Positions 34,769 through 43,715 of a DNA stretch of 64,000 nucleotides are shown in pieces (position 1 is the first letter of the stretch; each line of letters begins with the position of its first letter). This stretch comes from Bythopirellula goksoeyrii (GTDB lineage: Bacteria > Planctomycetota > Planctomycetia > Pirellulales > Lacipirellulaceae), in the NCBI RefSeq assembly GCF_008065115.1, contig NZ_CP042913.1:5467257-5531256 (forward strand), written 5' to 3'. Below the pieces are notes generated by a model that saw only the letters and a program-made list of their open reading frames with translations, did no database searches and was not told where the DNA came from. The position numbers were made by a program, and so were the translations under genes.

Positions 34769-36229
34769 CTAGTTTAGAATCGAATGATCCTTCGCTGAAA
34801 CAGACGTGACATCCAATGGCGTTGCAGCGATTCCATACATGGCACGTGCTTGCCTTTCTTCCCCCATGATACCCAGCACAACTGGAGTTGTGTCGTCACA
34901 CCGTCGCTGCCAAACCGAGAATATGTTGTCGATGCTATTACCAGCACCCACGGCGTTTTGATACACCGGCAGATCGGGCCGCAAGGCTTTATCACGCGCA
35001 GGCCAGGGACCTTCATCCAGGCCAATGTTCTCTCCTGTGTCTTCAAACTGGTCAGTGAGCCACTTGGGTGGAGGTACACGATCATCAAAAAAAACATATA
35101 GATTTGCAGGCTGTGAAAGCGATACAGTCATCTGAAAATATTCCATATAACGATAGTCGTTAAACGTCTTGACGAAATCTGCTCCTCGCAGAAAACTTGG
35201 CAGTCCTCGTTCGTCGATACCATTCCATTGGTGGGGATCGTCGACATAAGCAAAAACATCTTCGTCCAGGCCGTGATAGGAAATCTGGTAACAAAAATAA
35301 TCTAATCCGTCCGCTGGAGGGATATTGTCCCGAACCTCTTGAATGACATTGACGCCTGAGCTGGGGTAGTCAGAAGTCCACCAACCTCCTTTTTGATCTC
35401 GGCCAACTTGCATGATGCGTTGCATTGTGCCTTGTCGACTGACGCGAGCAGCTTGTCCTTGCACTAAGCGAGTAGGGTCTATTTTGTTGCTGATATGGTC
35501 AGCTAAGTCCACCTTACCGTCGAACACGACCACGTCCGTAAAGCCATCCTCACGAATTGCTACACCGAACTCGGTGCCCTGATCAATTACGTCGATCACG
35601 GGGGTCTTGATCGTGAAGCCCTTCAACTCATGGGGAACACGAGCCGTTGCCTGGCCGCTATCAAGATGCACCAACATGTCCGACTCAACCATCATTGAGA
35701 CGGCACCGATCACATGTACGATTGGCCCCGAGCGAAACTGCATGGTGAAATCTCCACCTTCGGTTCGCAATCGACCCGGTACTACGAGATCGCCCTGCTT
35801 GAGGGCCGTTGATCCGTCCTTCCAAGAAACACTATCACTATCAACAATCTCTGCAACGGCACGTTCTTGCCAATTCGATTGCGGACGCGTCTGCCAGAAA
35901 ACGAATCCCCCTCCAATCAAGAGTACTGCCGCAATGGCCCACGTCGTAAAACGGCGCAACCCATCCACAGATTCGGAACGGCTCTCGGCGGTCAATGCCG
36001 AACTTCCTTTCTCTACAGTCTGAGCCTTGTCCAAGGATGATAAATCGCGAGTGATGTCTTCTCGTTGCCAGAGCAGCAGGCTGTGGACGAAGACCTCGCT
36101 AGCTAGCCCCTTAATTAATTCAGGATGCTCGTCGAGGATCGCGGCAAATTCCTGTCGCTGCTTGTCGGTACACGAACCATCCAAAACAAAATCAATCAAT
36201 TCGTGAATACGTTTTTCCGGCGCGGTCAT
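34769..36229 (-). CDS. FecR-domain transmembrane anti-sigma regulator
   Basis: The frame is open to 36265; the ATG at 36229 has a strong GGAGGAAAG ribosome site and overlaps the sigma stop by 4 bases (ATGA), so it is the start, giving 486 residues. The cytoplasmic N terminus (about 1-92) has the pattern of planctomycete anti-sigma domains (FVLDGSCTDKQRQEFAAILDEHPEL). One transmembrane helix lies at about 93-112. The FecR domain follows (FTIKTPVIDVIDQGTEFGVAI, GKVDL, QGQAARV). The C-terminal 200 residues are an extra domain (YQISYHGLDEDVFAYVDDP, VSLSQPANLYVFFDDRVPPPKW) of unknown type, perhaps a carbohydrate-sensing module. It should control the ECF factor encoded with it. Confidence 0.87.
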   Translation of the reverse strand: MTAPEKRIHELIDFVLDGSCTDKQRQEFAAILDEHPELIKGLASEVFVHSLLLWQREDITRDLSSLDKAQTVEKGSSALTAESRSESVDGLRRFTTWAIAAVLLIGGGFVFWQTRPQSNWQERAVAEIVDSDSVSWKDGSTALKQGDLVVPGRLRTEGGDFTMQFRSGPIVHVIGAVSMMVESDMLVHLDSGQATARVPHELKGFTIKTPVIDVIDQGTEFGVAIREDGFTDVVVFDGKVDLADHISNKIDPTRLVQGQAARVSRQGTMQRIMQVGRDQKGGWWTSDYPSSGVNVIQEVRDNIPPADGLDYFCYQISYHGLDEDVFAYVDDPHQWNGIDERGLPSFLRGADFVKTFNDYRYMEYFQMTVSLSQPANLYVFFDDRVPPPKWLTDQFEDTGENIGLDEGPWPARDKALRPDLPVYQNAVGAGNSIDNIFSVWQRRCDDTTPVVLGIMGEERQARAMYGIAATPLDVTSVSAKDHSILN

Positions 36230-36774
36230 GCTCTTTCCTCCGCTGCCAGGGTGACATCGATGCAACGTGCGAGACTTGCGCGAATTCGGTGCAACTGGGA
36301 GGCCACGTTGTGGGCTGACTCGCCCAGCCTGGCTGCAAGCATTTTGACCGAGGTTCTAGCGTCATAGCGCTCGTCAATCAGATACCGCTGCCGCTCGTTG
36401 AGCTTCTTCAAACAATTCTGCAAAGCAGCCATTCGCGTGTCCGCCTCTTCAGCCAGCCGTGAACATTCTTCTTCGATGCGTGCCATGGCAGCTTCGCTGA
36501 AAAGCAACCTGGATCGCGACTGACTCTTGCGAAACGCCATCACTCGCTGGCGTGCAAAAGAAAATGCCCACGGTAGAAAGGGGCGACCAAAATCGTATTC
36601 GCCAATCTTAGCCCAAAGGTCAATATTCGTGTCCTGCAAGACATCCGCTGCGGCTGCGTCCCCAAGCATTAGCGTACAAATGTATGCATGGAGCTTGCGC
36701 TGATGCGATGTGAGCAGATCCACAAAGCGGGACGCTCTTTCAGGGCTTAAGGGGGGAGTGTCGTCTGAATTCAC
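36226..36774 (-). CDS. ECF-type RNA polymerase sigma factor
   Basis: This sigma-70-family protein has about 182 residues if it starts at the GTG at 36774; the open frame runs to a TTG at 36813. Region 2 is seen as ADVLQDTNIDLWAKIGEYDFGRPFLPWAFSFARQRVMAFRK, which resembles the Rhodopirellula-type ECF group, and region 4 as LNERQRYLIDERYDARTSVKMLAARLGESAHNVASQLHRIRASL. It would direct RNA polymerase to a small regulon. Translation is coupled with the FecR gene through an ATGA overlap. Divergent from it, after 338 bases containing an 11-base inverted repeat, lie two PEP-CTERM genes that are candidate targets. Confidence 0.88.
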   Translation of the reverse strand: MNSDDTPPLSPERASRFVDLLTSHQRKLHAYICTLMLGDAAAADVLQDTNIDLWAKIGEYDFGRPFLPWAFSFARQRVMAFRKSQSRSRLLFSEAAMARIEEECSRLAEEADTRMAALQNCLKKLNERQRYLIDERYDARTSVKMLAARLGESAHNVASQLHRIRASLARCIDVTLAAEERA

Positions 36775-36870
36775 GGTTTTCTCATGGTAAATGGGATCTC
36801 GACCAGGAAGCAACCGACATCTGCCACGATATGGTACACATCAGCACTAGGATTCAGCCAATGATCACAG

Positions 36871-36905
36871 AATATCGCAAAAATTAAGAAAAAGTTTGCG
36901 ATATT
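36871..36905. promoter_or_regulatory. Perfect 11-base inverted repeat in the divergent intergenic region
   Basis: AATATCGCAAA (36871-36881) and TTTGCGATATT (36895-36905) are separated by a 13-base A-rich spacer. It lies about 97 bases upstream of the sigma gene start and 208 bases upstream of the PEP-CTERM gene at 37113. It could be an operator or a hairpin; no regulator is known. The rest of the 338-base gap shows no other clear signal. Confidence 0.55.
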
Positions 36906-37112
36906 TTACTTTCATCCGCTGAATCTTCACGGAGATGGAAGTGCGAGGAACGATTCCGACAATCTACAGAAGAGCACAAATCGTGACAGTTTTGCGGAAA
37001 TCAGAACGTAGCTGTCCCGCAGTCTCTGGTAATAATTGATCAATTGGAGTGGTGCCGCTGCATTTGAGGTGGCACGTATCGGTTTTTTCACACTTTTCTG
37101 GAGTTGCTTCTA

Positions 37113-37829
37113 ATGAAGATGAAATTGACTGAAATTACACGAGTTTCCTGGGGAGTCCTGATGGCTTTGAGTTTTGTACTCCTAAGCGGGTCAAATCTTC
37201 GGGCAGAAGTTCAGTCGGACTTTGATCCGGGAGGGACTTATTTTGGTGGTACCGAGGGTTGGTTCAATTACGGTGGTTCCTTAGGCCCCAATCCTCCTAC
37301 AACTACGACTCCAACCGGTGGTACGACTTTATGGATGGAGGTTCAACCTCAGCAGTACTACGGGAAGATGACAAGCCAGAGTTGGGCGACTCCCGATATT
37401 ACAGTATCCGATTGGAACTCGCATACCAATCTTGAGTTCGATGTGATTGTCAATAGTTCGTGGATTCCCAGTGCTTCAACAAACGTTGAAGTAGAATTTC
37501 AAGTCGGAGGCGGTTCTGCCGGCGAAGTGAATCAGTATGCCAATCCCACAATCGATACTTCGCTAAAGGACACAATTCAGCACGTGTCAATTCCTCTTGC
37601 AAGCATGCAGCCTTTTGATCCTACCGCCACTTACTGGAACCTCTCAATCAACTTGTATCCCGGCTATGCCTATGAGTGGGACTCTGCGAACCCGAATGCG
37701 GTTCCTTACGATGCCCGCTACTACATCGACAACGTCGAGTGGACTGGTGTAGTTCCCGAACCTACTTCATTGCTCCTACTCGGTTCATGCAGTCTTTTGC
37801 TGATCGGCTCGCGCCGGAAGCGTTGCTAA
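37113..37829 (+). CDS. Exported PEP-CTERM protein
   Basis: The ATG at 37113 has GGAG 9 bases upstream and is preferred over the TTG at 37104, giving 238 residues. It has a signal peptide (about 1-30, ending SNLRA), then a beta-rich body with many Gly, Trp, Tyr and Asn residues (WFNYGGSLGPNPP, TLWMEVQPQQYYGK, VEVEFQVGGGSAGEVNQY) reminiscent of carbohydrate-binding jelly-rolls, but I cannot assign a family. The tail VPEPTSLLLLGSCSLLLIGSRRKRC is a full PEP-CTERM signal. It has no dockerin-like loop. It is first of a series of plus-strand exported genes leading to the glycoside hydrolases. Confidence 0.8.
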   Translation: MKMKLTEITRVSWGVLMALSFVLLSGSNLRAEVQSDFDPGGTYFGGTEGWFNYGGSLGPNPPTTTTPTGGTTLWMEVQPQQYYGKMTSQSWATPDITVSDWNSHTNLEFDVIVNSSWIPSASTNVEVEFQVGGGSAGEVNQYANPTIDTSLKDTIQHVSIPLASMQPFDPTATYWNLSINLYPGYAYEWDSANPNAVPYDARYYIDNVEWTGVVPEPTSLLLLGSCSLLLIGSRRKRC

Positions 37830-37926
37830 CACTACTTACGAAACAAAATTTTATCCCAACAATACGCTGTCGCTGAACGTTTTTGTACTCGTCGACAGCG
37901 GGAAATACTTCTCTAAGGAGTCTCTC

Positions 37927-38862
37927 ATGAGGTGCTCAGGTACTATCTTCAGTTTGATCACATTGGCAGCGCTGTTGCAGTGCCAAACCGCGCAGGCTCA
38001 AGTCGTCTTGCAAGATTTTGAAGGACCCTTGCCCGGACCTCAGGAGTATCCTGGTGGGTGGAGTTTCTCCGGCGGTGGTGCAGATCCAACTCCGATGCCA
38101 ATCATGCAAACTCAGATCAGTGATCAGGTTGCTGCCGCAGGTATCCAAAGCTTCCAGCTTGACATTGATGGAACGCCACATGCTGGCACTTGGGGATGGT
38201 ACGGAGGTTTTGGCGGATTTTTTGGCTTCTATGGTCCTGGCTTCGGTTTTGCCGCAGGACAAGCGGGTGCTGGTAATCCTGCCAACTACGAATTCTCTTT
38301 TGACATCATGGTCCAGGGAAACACTACGGATACACCTGTCGGTGGCTCGGTATCAACCTACGATCCAGATTTAAACGATGATGAAGATCCCGAAGGAGAT
38401 GATGGGGCCAATACTTGGAGTTCGGAATTCACAGTGACTCCTCTCACCAACGGAATTTGGAACCATGTGGTTTGGCAACTCGATAGCGGGACGCCTCCCA
38501 CTTCTGATGCTGCTGTTCCTACACCGTACTTTGATGATGAAACAAACATTTCATTCCAACTCTTCTTCAATAATGGCGGGTTTGACATCGACAGTGGGAA
38601 TATTATCAACTTCGACAACATCCAGCTGGAATTCATTCCTCCGACCATCGTTGCCGGTGACTTCGACGAAGATGGCGACGTAGACGGTAACGACTTCCTG
38701 GTCTGGCAGCGTGATCAGAACGTCGGTAGCCTGAGCGACTGGCAAGACAACTACAATGCTCCCGCGTCGACTGTGAATATAGCGTCTGTACCTGAGCCAG
38801 CGAGTCTCTTGCTTGCTCTCTCCGCAGCGCTGTTCGCAGGATTCCGCCGCAGGCGATCCTAG
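37927..38862 (+). CDS. Exported PEP-CTERM protein with dockerin-like loop
   Basis: AAGGAG lies 8 bases before the ATG. The 311-residue protein has a signal peptide (about 1-24), a beta-rich body with a Gly/Phe-rich stretch ([15 protein letters not shown]) and an Asp/Glu-rich loop ([15 protein letters not shown]), and then the Ca-binding dockerin-like element [19 protein letters not shown] with DWQDNYN (about 251-280). It ends with [15 protein letters not shown] and FRRRRS. The body may be a carbohydrate-binding domain, but this is only a guess from composition and from the GH5/GH44 genes downstream. It is 97 bases from the previous PEP-CTERM gene. Confidence 0.82.
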   Translation: MRCSGTIFSLITLAALLQCQTAQAQVVLQDFEGPLPGPQEYPGGWSFSGGGADPTPMPIMQTQISDQVAAAGIQSFQLDIDGTPHAGTWGWYGGFGGFFGFYGPGFGFAAGQAGAGNPANYEFSFDIMVQGNTTDTPVGGSVSTYDPDLNDDEDPEGDDGANTWSSEFTVTPLTNGIWNHVVWQLDSGTPPTSDAAVPTPYFDDETNISFQLFFNNGGFDIDSGNIINFDNIQLEFIPPTIVAGDFDEDGDVDGNDFLVWQRDQNVGSLSDWQDNYNAPASTVNIASVPEPASLLLALSAALFAGFRRRRS

Positions 38863-38915
38863 TAATCTGCGTCAATGGTTGCCCTGCACAATCACAAACC
38901 TATGGAGAAAAGAGA

Positions 38916-40007
38916 GTGCGAAAAGCGTTTACCCTAGTAGAGCTCTTGGTGGTGATTGCCATTATTGGAGTATTGGTCGCACTATTGCTCCCCGCCATCC
39001 AGGCGGCGCGTGAGGCAGCGCGCCGCTCTCAATGCAAAAACAATCTAAAGAACATCGGATTGTCGATGCTGAACTACGAATCTTCTCACCGAGAGTTTCC
39101 TACGGGTGGCGCGAGTTATGGAGATCGCATCGAATGCTACGCTGTGAATGGAAAGGCCTGGGTGGGCAAGAAACAAGGCTTAAGTTGGGCTTACCAGATT
39201 CTCCCTTATTTGGAGCAAGGGGCATTGCACGACATTGGCGATACCGATCTCGTTCAAAGTACTCCTGTGTCGCTCTATAATTGCCCATCACGTCGCGGAC
39301 CTACACTGCACGATAGCTTTTGGGGACCGAGTTATTTGATGGATTACGCTGGTGCTCAACCGGCAACACTCGGGCAGAGCACCGCACCAGCCATGTACAT
39401 CGCCACCCGGGACTTCGAGAATTGCAGACGGGTGGAAAGAGCTTTTTGGAGCCCCAACGGAGGTGGGTACTCCTGGGGCAGAGATTTCGGTGTGTTTGAC
39501 GGCGTGATTGTTCGCTCTCCCTGGAAACGTGATGGAGTCGACCCTGCCACCTGTGGACCCAACCCAGCCCCAGGGGCATTCCTAAATGGTGTACCTAATC
39601 CCACAAGAATTGCTCAGATAACGGATGGCACTTCTAATACGCTGATGATCGGCGAGAAATACGTCTACCAGAAAGACTATGACGGGCATGGTAATGATCC
39701 GTCCGATGATCGAGGATGGCTCGACGGCTGGGACCCGGACACGATGCGATGCACGATGGCCCAGCCACTAAGCGATGCGGTATGGCGGAAGCTTTGTGCA
39801 CCAGATAATCCTTCAGACCAAAGTGATTACTTCAACCAGACGTACATGTTTGGCTCAGCCCATCCGGCAGGCTTCAATTGCGTGTTTGCCGACGGGTCGG
39901 TTCACTCGATTAGCTATGACGTGCCCATCGATGTGCTGAACAGCTTGGGTACTAAAGGTGGTGAAGCGGGACAATACGAAGTACTCGACCTCACCGGGCT
40001 CAACTGA
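38916..40007 (+). CDS. DUF1559 pseudopilin-like protein
   Basis: This 363-residue protein starts at a GTG with GGAG 8 bases upstream. It has a very short leader (VRKA) and then [20 protein letters not shown], with Ala at the prepilin peptidase site, followed by [25 protein letters not shown]. The C-terminal H-X9-DG motif is [13 protein letters not shown]. This is the most canonical of the three DUF1559 proteins here. It lies 53 bases after a PEP-CTERM gene and may be co-transcribed with it, so DUF1559 and PEP-CTERM products may be part of the same surface system. That is inference from order only. Confidence 0.93.
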   Translation: MRKAFTLVELLVVIAIIGVLVALLLPAIQAAREAARRSQCKNNLKNIGLSMLNYESSHREFPTGGASYGDRIECYAVNGKAWVGKKQGLSWAYQILPYLEQGALHDIGDTDLVQSTPVSLYNCPSRRGPTLHDSFWGPSYLMDYAGAQPATLGQSTAPAMYIATRDFENCRRVERAFWSPNGGGYSWGRDFGVFDGVIVRSPWKRDGVDPATCGPNPAPGAFLNGVPNPTRIAQITDGTSNTLMIGEKYVYQKDYDGHGNDPSDDRGWLDGWDPDTMRCTMAQPLSDAVWRKLCAPDNPSDQSDYFNQTYMFGSAHPAGFNCVFADGSVHSISYDVPIDVLNSLGTKGGEAGQYEVLDLTGLN

Positions 40008-40331
40008 CCAAAAGTCCTTCCGTTGATTTTCGGGCGGCTGAATCAAATCTACTTGAATCCAAATACTCGCACTGCGGCATTGTCGTACTTACCTTTGTGA
40101 TCAGAAAGCCTCTACGCCATGCCGACTTCTGTCCGCAGAAGAGTTTTAGTCTTTACCTGCTCGATTTTGATCGTTGACTCCCTCGTACGCATACATCTCG
40201 GCGATCGTGAACGTCGATGCGGCACACGAGCGCTCGATCATGTCGGCCATGGGGCTCGGGCAGCACACCTTGCCGCACTACAACGCGATCAGTCATTCAC
40301 TCGTCGACGACAGACTTGAAGAGGTTCAGAG
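40008..40331. other. Gap of 324 bases before the GH5 gene, with a possible short coupled frame
   Basis: No firm gene is seen. A 42-codon frame from the GTG at 40207 to a TGA at 40333-40335 overlaps the GH5 start codon (ATGA). It encodes ERSIMSAMGLGQHTLPHYN and looks protein-like, but I know no homologue. It might be a leader peptide or the decayed end of another gene. Confidence 0.35.
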
Positions 40332-41693
40332 ATGACCAAGAAATTGAATGCTCTGGTGATTGCCATCGCTTGCCTGCTGATGCTGCCTGCGGGCGCGTTC
40401 GCGCAACTACCTTCGCCGACGTATGGGTGGAATTTGGGTAATACATTGGAGCCGCCTTGCGGCGAAGGTTGCTGGGCCCCAGCGGCAACCCAGGCGATGA
40501 TCAACGCGGTCGCCGACGCCGGGTTCAACACCATCCGCATTCCCGTGGCGTGGGACAGTCATGCCAACCAATCGGCGCCATACACGATCAACGCCTCCTG
40601 GTTGAATCGAGTCAAACAGGTGGTGGACTGGTCTCTTGCCGCGGATCTGACCGTGGTGGTCAATACTCACTGGGATGGTGGTTGGCTGGAAAATAACATT
40701 GGAAACTCTGTAAATCCAACGATCAACGCGAAGATGAATTCCTACTGGACTCAGATCGCCAACACCTTTGACAGCTACGATGATCGGTTGTTGTTTGCTG
40801 CCGCGAATGAACCGAATGTCGACACTGCCGCTGAGATGTCCACGTTGACGGCTTACTACCAGACCTTTGTCAATGCGGTTCGCGGCACGGGCGGCAACAA
40901 CACGTCTCGCTGGTTGGTGGTCCAGGGACCGAACACGGATATCAACCTGACCTACTCGCTGATGAACACGTTGCCGAACGACCCGACCGAAGACCGCTTG
41001 GCCGTGGAAGTTCACTATTACGACCCCTGGCAGTTTGCCGGACTGGGGGAAGATGCAAATTGGGGCGACATGTTCTACTTTTGGGGAGACGATTACGAAT
41101 CTTCTACGCTGCCTTCACGCAACGCGACCCACAGTGGGGAAGCCCATCTGGCAGCACAACTACAAAAAATGAACACCAAGTTCGTCAGCCAGGGAATACC
41201 TGTGATCCTGGGTGAGTTCGGTGCCATGAATCGCACGGGAAATCCAGAGCTGACCGGCGACAACCTGGATCTGCATCTTGCCTCAAGAGAGTATTATCAT
41301 CAGCTGTTTGTCGATACGGCCAACAGCTTGGGAATCGCACCCTTCTACTGGGACAATGGTTGGACTGGCGCCAACGGGTCTGGGATTTTCGACCGCAATT
41401 CCACTACGGTCTTCGACCAGGACACAGTGACCGCAGTGACCGGTGGCGCCAACCAACCCGGCGACTTTGACGCCGATGGCGATGTCGATGGCCACGATTT
41501 TTTAGCTTGGCAAAGAAACCCCAGCGTTGGCGACCTAGCCGATTGGCAAGCGATTTATGGAGATAGTTCCCTTGCGGCGAGTACGGCTGTGCCCGAACCG
41601 TCGATTTGGGAGATGATTGCACTCGCCATGTTGGTGGGTAGTCTCGCATCGGCCCAACGGTCAGCTTCGACGCGGAGAGAGCCCGCAAATTAA
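40332..41693 (+). CDS. GH5 endoglucanase with dockerin-like and PEP-CTERM tail
   Basis: This is a 453-residue secreted glycoside hydrolase. A signal peptide (about 1-24, AFA) precedes a GH5 catalytic barrel: YGWNLGNTLEPP, GFNTIRIPVAWDSH, TVVVNTHWDGGW. The acid/base is Glu160 in ANEPN and the nucleophile is Glu295 in ILGEFGA. GH5 enzymes of this type cleave beta-1,4-glucan or related mannan/xyloglucan. Residues about 375-410 hold the Ca loop GDFDADGDVDGHDFLAWQR with DWQAIYG, and the end is VPEPSIWEMIALAMLV plus a basic tail, a PEP-CTERM variant. The enzyme is probably anchored or displayed at the surface. A GH44 gene follows 18 bases downstream. Confidence 0.92.
   Translation: MTKKLNALVIAIACLLMLPAGAFAQLPSPTYGWNLGNTLEPPCGEGCWAPAATQAMINAVADAGFNTIRIPVAWDSHANQSAPYTINASWLNRVKQVVDWSLAADLTVVVNTHWDGGWLENNIGNSVNPTINAKMNSYWTQIANTFDSYDDRLLFAAANEPNVDTAAEMSTLTAYYQTFVNAVRGTGGNNTSRWLVVQGPNTDINLTYSLMNTLPNDPTEDRLAVEVHYYDPWQFAGLGEDANWGDMFYFWGDDYESSTLPSRNATHSGEAHLAAQLQKMNTKFVSQGIPVILGEFGAMNRTGNPELTGDNLDLHLASREYYHQLFVDTANSLGIAPFYWDNGWTGANGSGIFDRNSTTVFDQDTVTAVTGGANQPGDFDADGDVDGHDFLAWQRNPSVGDLADWQAIYGDSSLAASTAVPEPSIWEMIALAMLVGSLASAQRSASTRREPAN
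41487..41538 (+). repeat. 52-base segment identical to 43485-43536
   Basis: The DNA for the dockerin-like loop DGHDFLAWQRNPSVGDL of the GH5 gene is identical over 52 bases with the corresponding segment of the GH44 gene, whereas sequence just outside has drifted. This indicates recent gene conversion or domain shuffling. Confidence 0.9.
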
Positions 41694-41711
41694 CATCATT
41701 TGACCAGAAAG

Positions 41712-43712
41712 ATGGCAATGTGGAATTTATGTTGTTTTGGTTCGGCGATCGCCGCAATTCTGAGCTCGCTAGTTGGCGCCTCGATGGCGCTGGCGATCAT
41801 CCCCGATGATCCCGGCCCGGCCCAGGTGCAGTTCACTATCAACGCCTCACAAAATGTAAAGGCTATCTCGCCCTGGATCTACGGAACGAATTTCGGCACG
41901 GTCCCGAACGCAATGTCCAACCGCATAGGTGGAAATCGGTTGACCGGTTATAACTGGGAAAACAATGCGTCGAACGCCGGGGGGGACTGGTATCATCACA
42001 GTGACTTCGGCATGGCAACTGGACCCAATGATCCTCCGGGATACGCCTTCCGCAGCGCGATCCAAAACGCTACAGATGGAGAGGCCGTGCTCGTCACGGT
42101 CCCCATGGCCGGCTACGTGGCAGCTGACGGCAATGGTACCGTCGACGAAACGGAGATCGCTCCTTCGCCGCGTTGGAAGGAAGTGGTTCCACAAAAGTCG
42201 ACGATCTACCCTGGCTCTTCGCTCTCAACTAGCCCGAATAAGTCTGACGGCTACGTATTTACCGATGAGCTGGCTAATTGGGTCGAGGATTATAAAGCCC
42301 CCAATCAACCCGTCTTTTACAGTCTCGACAATGAAATAGGCCTGTGGGGAGAGACGCTGCCTCCCGGATGGCAATCGGGCGCCGAGCCAAGACCTTGGGA
42401 AAACCCACCGGTGCCAGCGGTCCCACCCACCTCTGGTGGTCGAACCCATCCGACGATTCATCCGTTTAATCCTTCATTTGCTGAATTGCGTGACAAAACG
42501 ATCGCTCACGCCGGCGCAATCAAGGACGTGAATCCCAACGCGATCGTGTTCGGTGGCGTCGGCTACGGTTGGACCGATTTCACGAACTTATCAGACGCCC
42601 CGGATGCTGTCACTAATCCTTCGCACCCCGCAGGTGATGAGACGGGCGAGATGCACTACCACGAGTGGCTGCTGCAGCAAGTGCACGATGCGGAAGTCGC
42701 CCAAGGCCGAAAGCTAATGGACGTTCTGGATCTGCATTGGTACACAGAAGTTTATGCAGACGGACAGCGCATTACGGGGGATGTCACGACACGAGCCGCC
42801 GTGGCTGCTCGTGTCCAGGCGACTCGCTCGTTGTGGGACCCGACTTACGTCGAAGACAGTTGGATCAGTCAGTGGGGCACCTGGGAGGGCAATCCGGGAA
42901 ATAATGGACCAATTAAGCTGCTCCCGCGCGTCCAGCGTGACATCGACGATTTCAATCCCGGCACCAAGATTGCCATCACCGAATACAACTATGGCGGCAA
43001 CAACCATATCTCCGGCGCGATCGCCCAAGCCGACGCGCTGGGAATTTTTGGACGCGAAGGCGTCTTCGCGGCCAATGTCTGGGGAGGTGGGACCTACATC
43101 AACGGCGCGTTCGATATGTACCTTAATTACGATGGAGCAGGTGGCACTTTCGGTAGTACCTCGATCGAAGCCGAAACTTCGAGCATCGCCGAGTCGGCCG
43201 TGTATGCAAGCATTGATGAGAGCGATCCGAACCGGTTGCTCGTTGTCGCAATTAACCGCACGGGTGAAGAGATAACGACAGGTATCTCGGTGGCCCACGA
43301 TCAGATTTTCGATCTCGCCGAAGTGTACCAACTCACCGGCTCGAGCCCAAACCCGCAAAGGGTGGCCGACATCGATATCGACTTGCTCAACGCCTTCCAA
43401 TACACGATGCCAGCCTACAGCGTCACCACACTTGTCTTACACGCAACTAACCTCCAAGGTGATTTCGATGACGACGGTGATGTTGATGGCCACGATTTTT
43501 TAGCTTGGCAAAGAAACCCCAGCGTTGGCGACCTAGTCGACTGGCAAAATGGATACGGCGACATCTCTCAGATTTCGGCCACAGTAAGTGTCCCCGAGCC
43601 AACTACTGCTGGGTTGGTTGCCGGGCTTCTGATATTGTTTGGAATGGGTCGAACGAACGAACAAATGCGATTTACTTTGATTCATAGTTTTAGACGGCAT
43701 CGGGAAAGTTAG
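41712..43712 (+). CDS. GH44 endoglucanase/xyloglucanase with dockerin-like and PEP-CTERM tail
   Basis: The frame is open from a TTG at 41700; the ATG at 41712 gives 666 residues with a signal peptide (about 1-29). The catalytic domain matches GH44: ISPWIYGTNFG, RIGGNRLTGYNWENNASNAG, acid/base Glu208 in FYSLDNE and nucleophile Glu424 in AITEYNYGG. GH44 enzymes cut beta-1,4-glucan and xyloglucan. A beta-sandwich domain typical of GH44 (about 475-575) precedes the Ca loop GDFDDDGDVDGHDFLAWQR and VPEPTTAGLVAGLLILFGM. The basic terminal residues are unusually far from the hydrophobic stretch (extension NEQMRFTLIHSFRRHRES). It is in an operon-like row with GH5 upstream and GH2 downstream. Confidence 0.92.
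   Translation: MAMWNLCCFGSAIAAILSSLVGASMALAIIPDDPGPAQVQFTINASQNVKAISPWIYGTNFGTVPNAMSNRIGGNRLTGYNWENNASNAGGDWYHHSDFGMATGPNDPPGYAFRSAIQNATDGEAVLVTVPMAGYVAADGNGTVDETEIAPSPRWKEVVPQKSTIYPGSSLSTSPNKSDGYVFTDELANWVEDYKAPNQPVFYSLDNEIGLWGETLPPGWQSGAEPRPWENPPVPAVPPTSGGRTHPTIHPFNPSFAELRDKTIAHAGAIKDVNPNAIVFGGVGYGWTDFTNLSDAPDAVTNPSHPAGDETGEMHYHEWLLQQVHDAEVAQGRKLMDVLDLHWYTEVYADGQRITGDVTTRAAVAARVQATRSLWDPTYVEDSWISQWGTWEGNPGNNGPIKLLPRVQRDIDDFNPGTKIAITEYNYGGNNHISGAIAQADALGIFGREGVFAANVWGGGTYINGAFDMYLNYDGAGGTFGSTSIEAETSSIAESAVYASIDESDPNRLLVVAINRTGEEITTGISVAHDQIFDLAEVYQLTGSSPNPQRVADIDIDLLNAFQYTMPAYSVTTLVLHATNLQGDFDDDGDVDGHDFLAWQRNPSVGDLVDWQNGYGDISQISATVSVPEPTTAGLVAGLLILFGMGRTNEQMRFTLIHSFRRHRES
43485..43536 (+). 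repeat. 52-base segment identical to 41487-41538
   Basis: This is the second copy of the identical dockerin-loop segment, in the GH44 gene. It is read in the same frame as in the GH5 gene. Confidence 0.9.
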
Positions 43713-43715
43713 TAA

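Noticed and set aside
34534-34809. 91-codon plus-strand frame between sulfatase and FecR genes
   Set aside because: It starts with TTG, has no ribosome site, overlaps the end of the FecR gene in antisense and shows no recognisable motif.
37070-37085. Perfect sigma-54 -24 box (TGGCACG) ahead of the PEP-CTERM gene at 37113
   Set aside because: At the required distance the -12 element reads GGTTT, lacking the essential GC, so the promoter is not credible as it stands.
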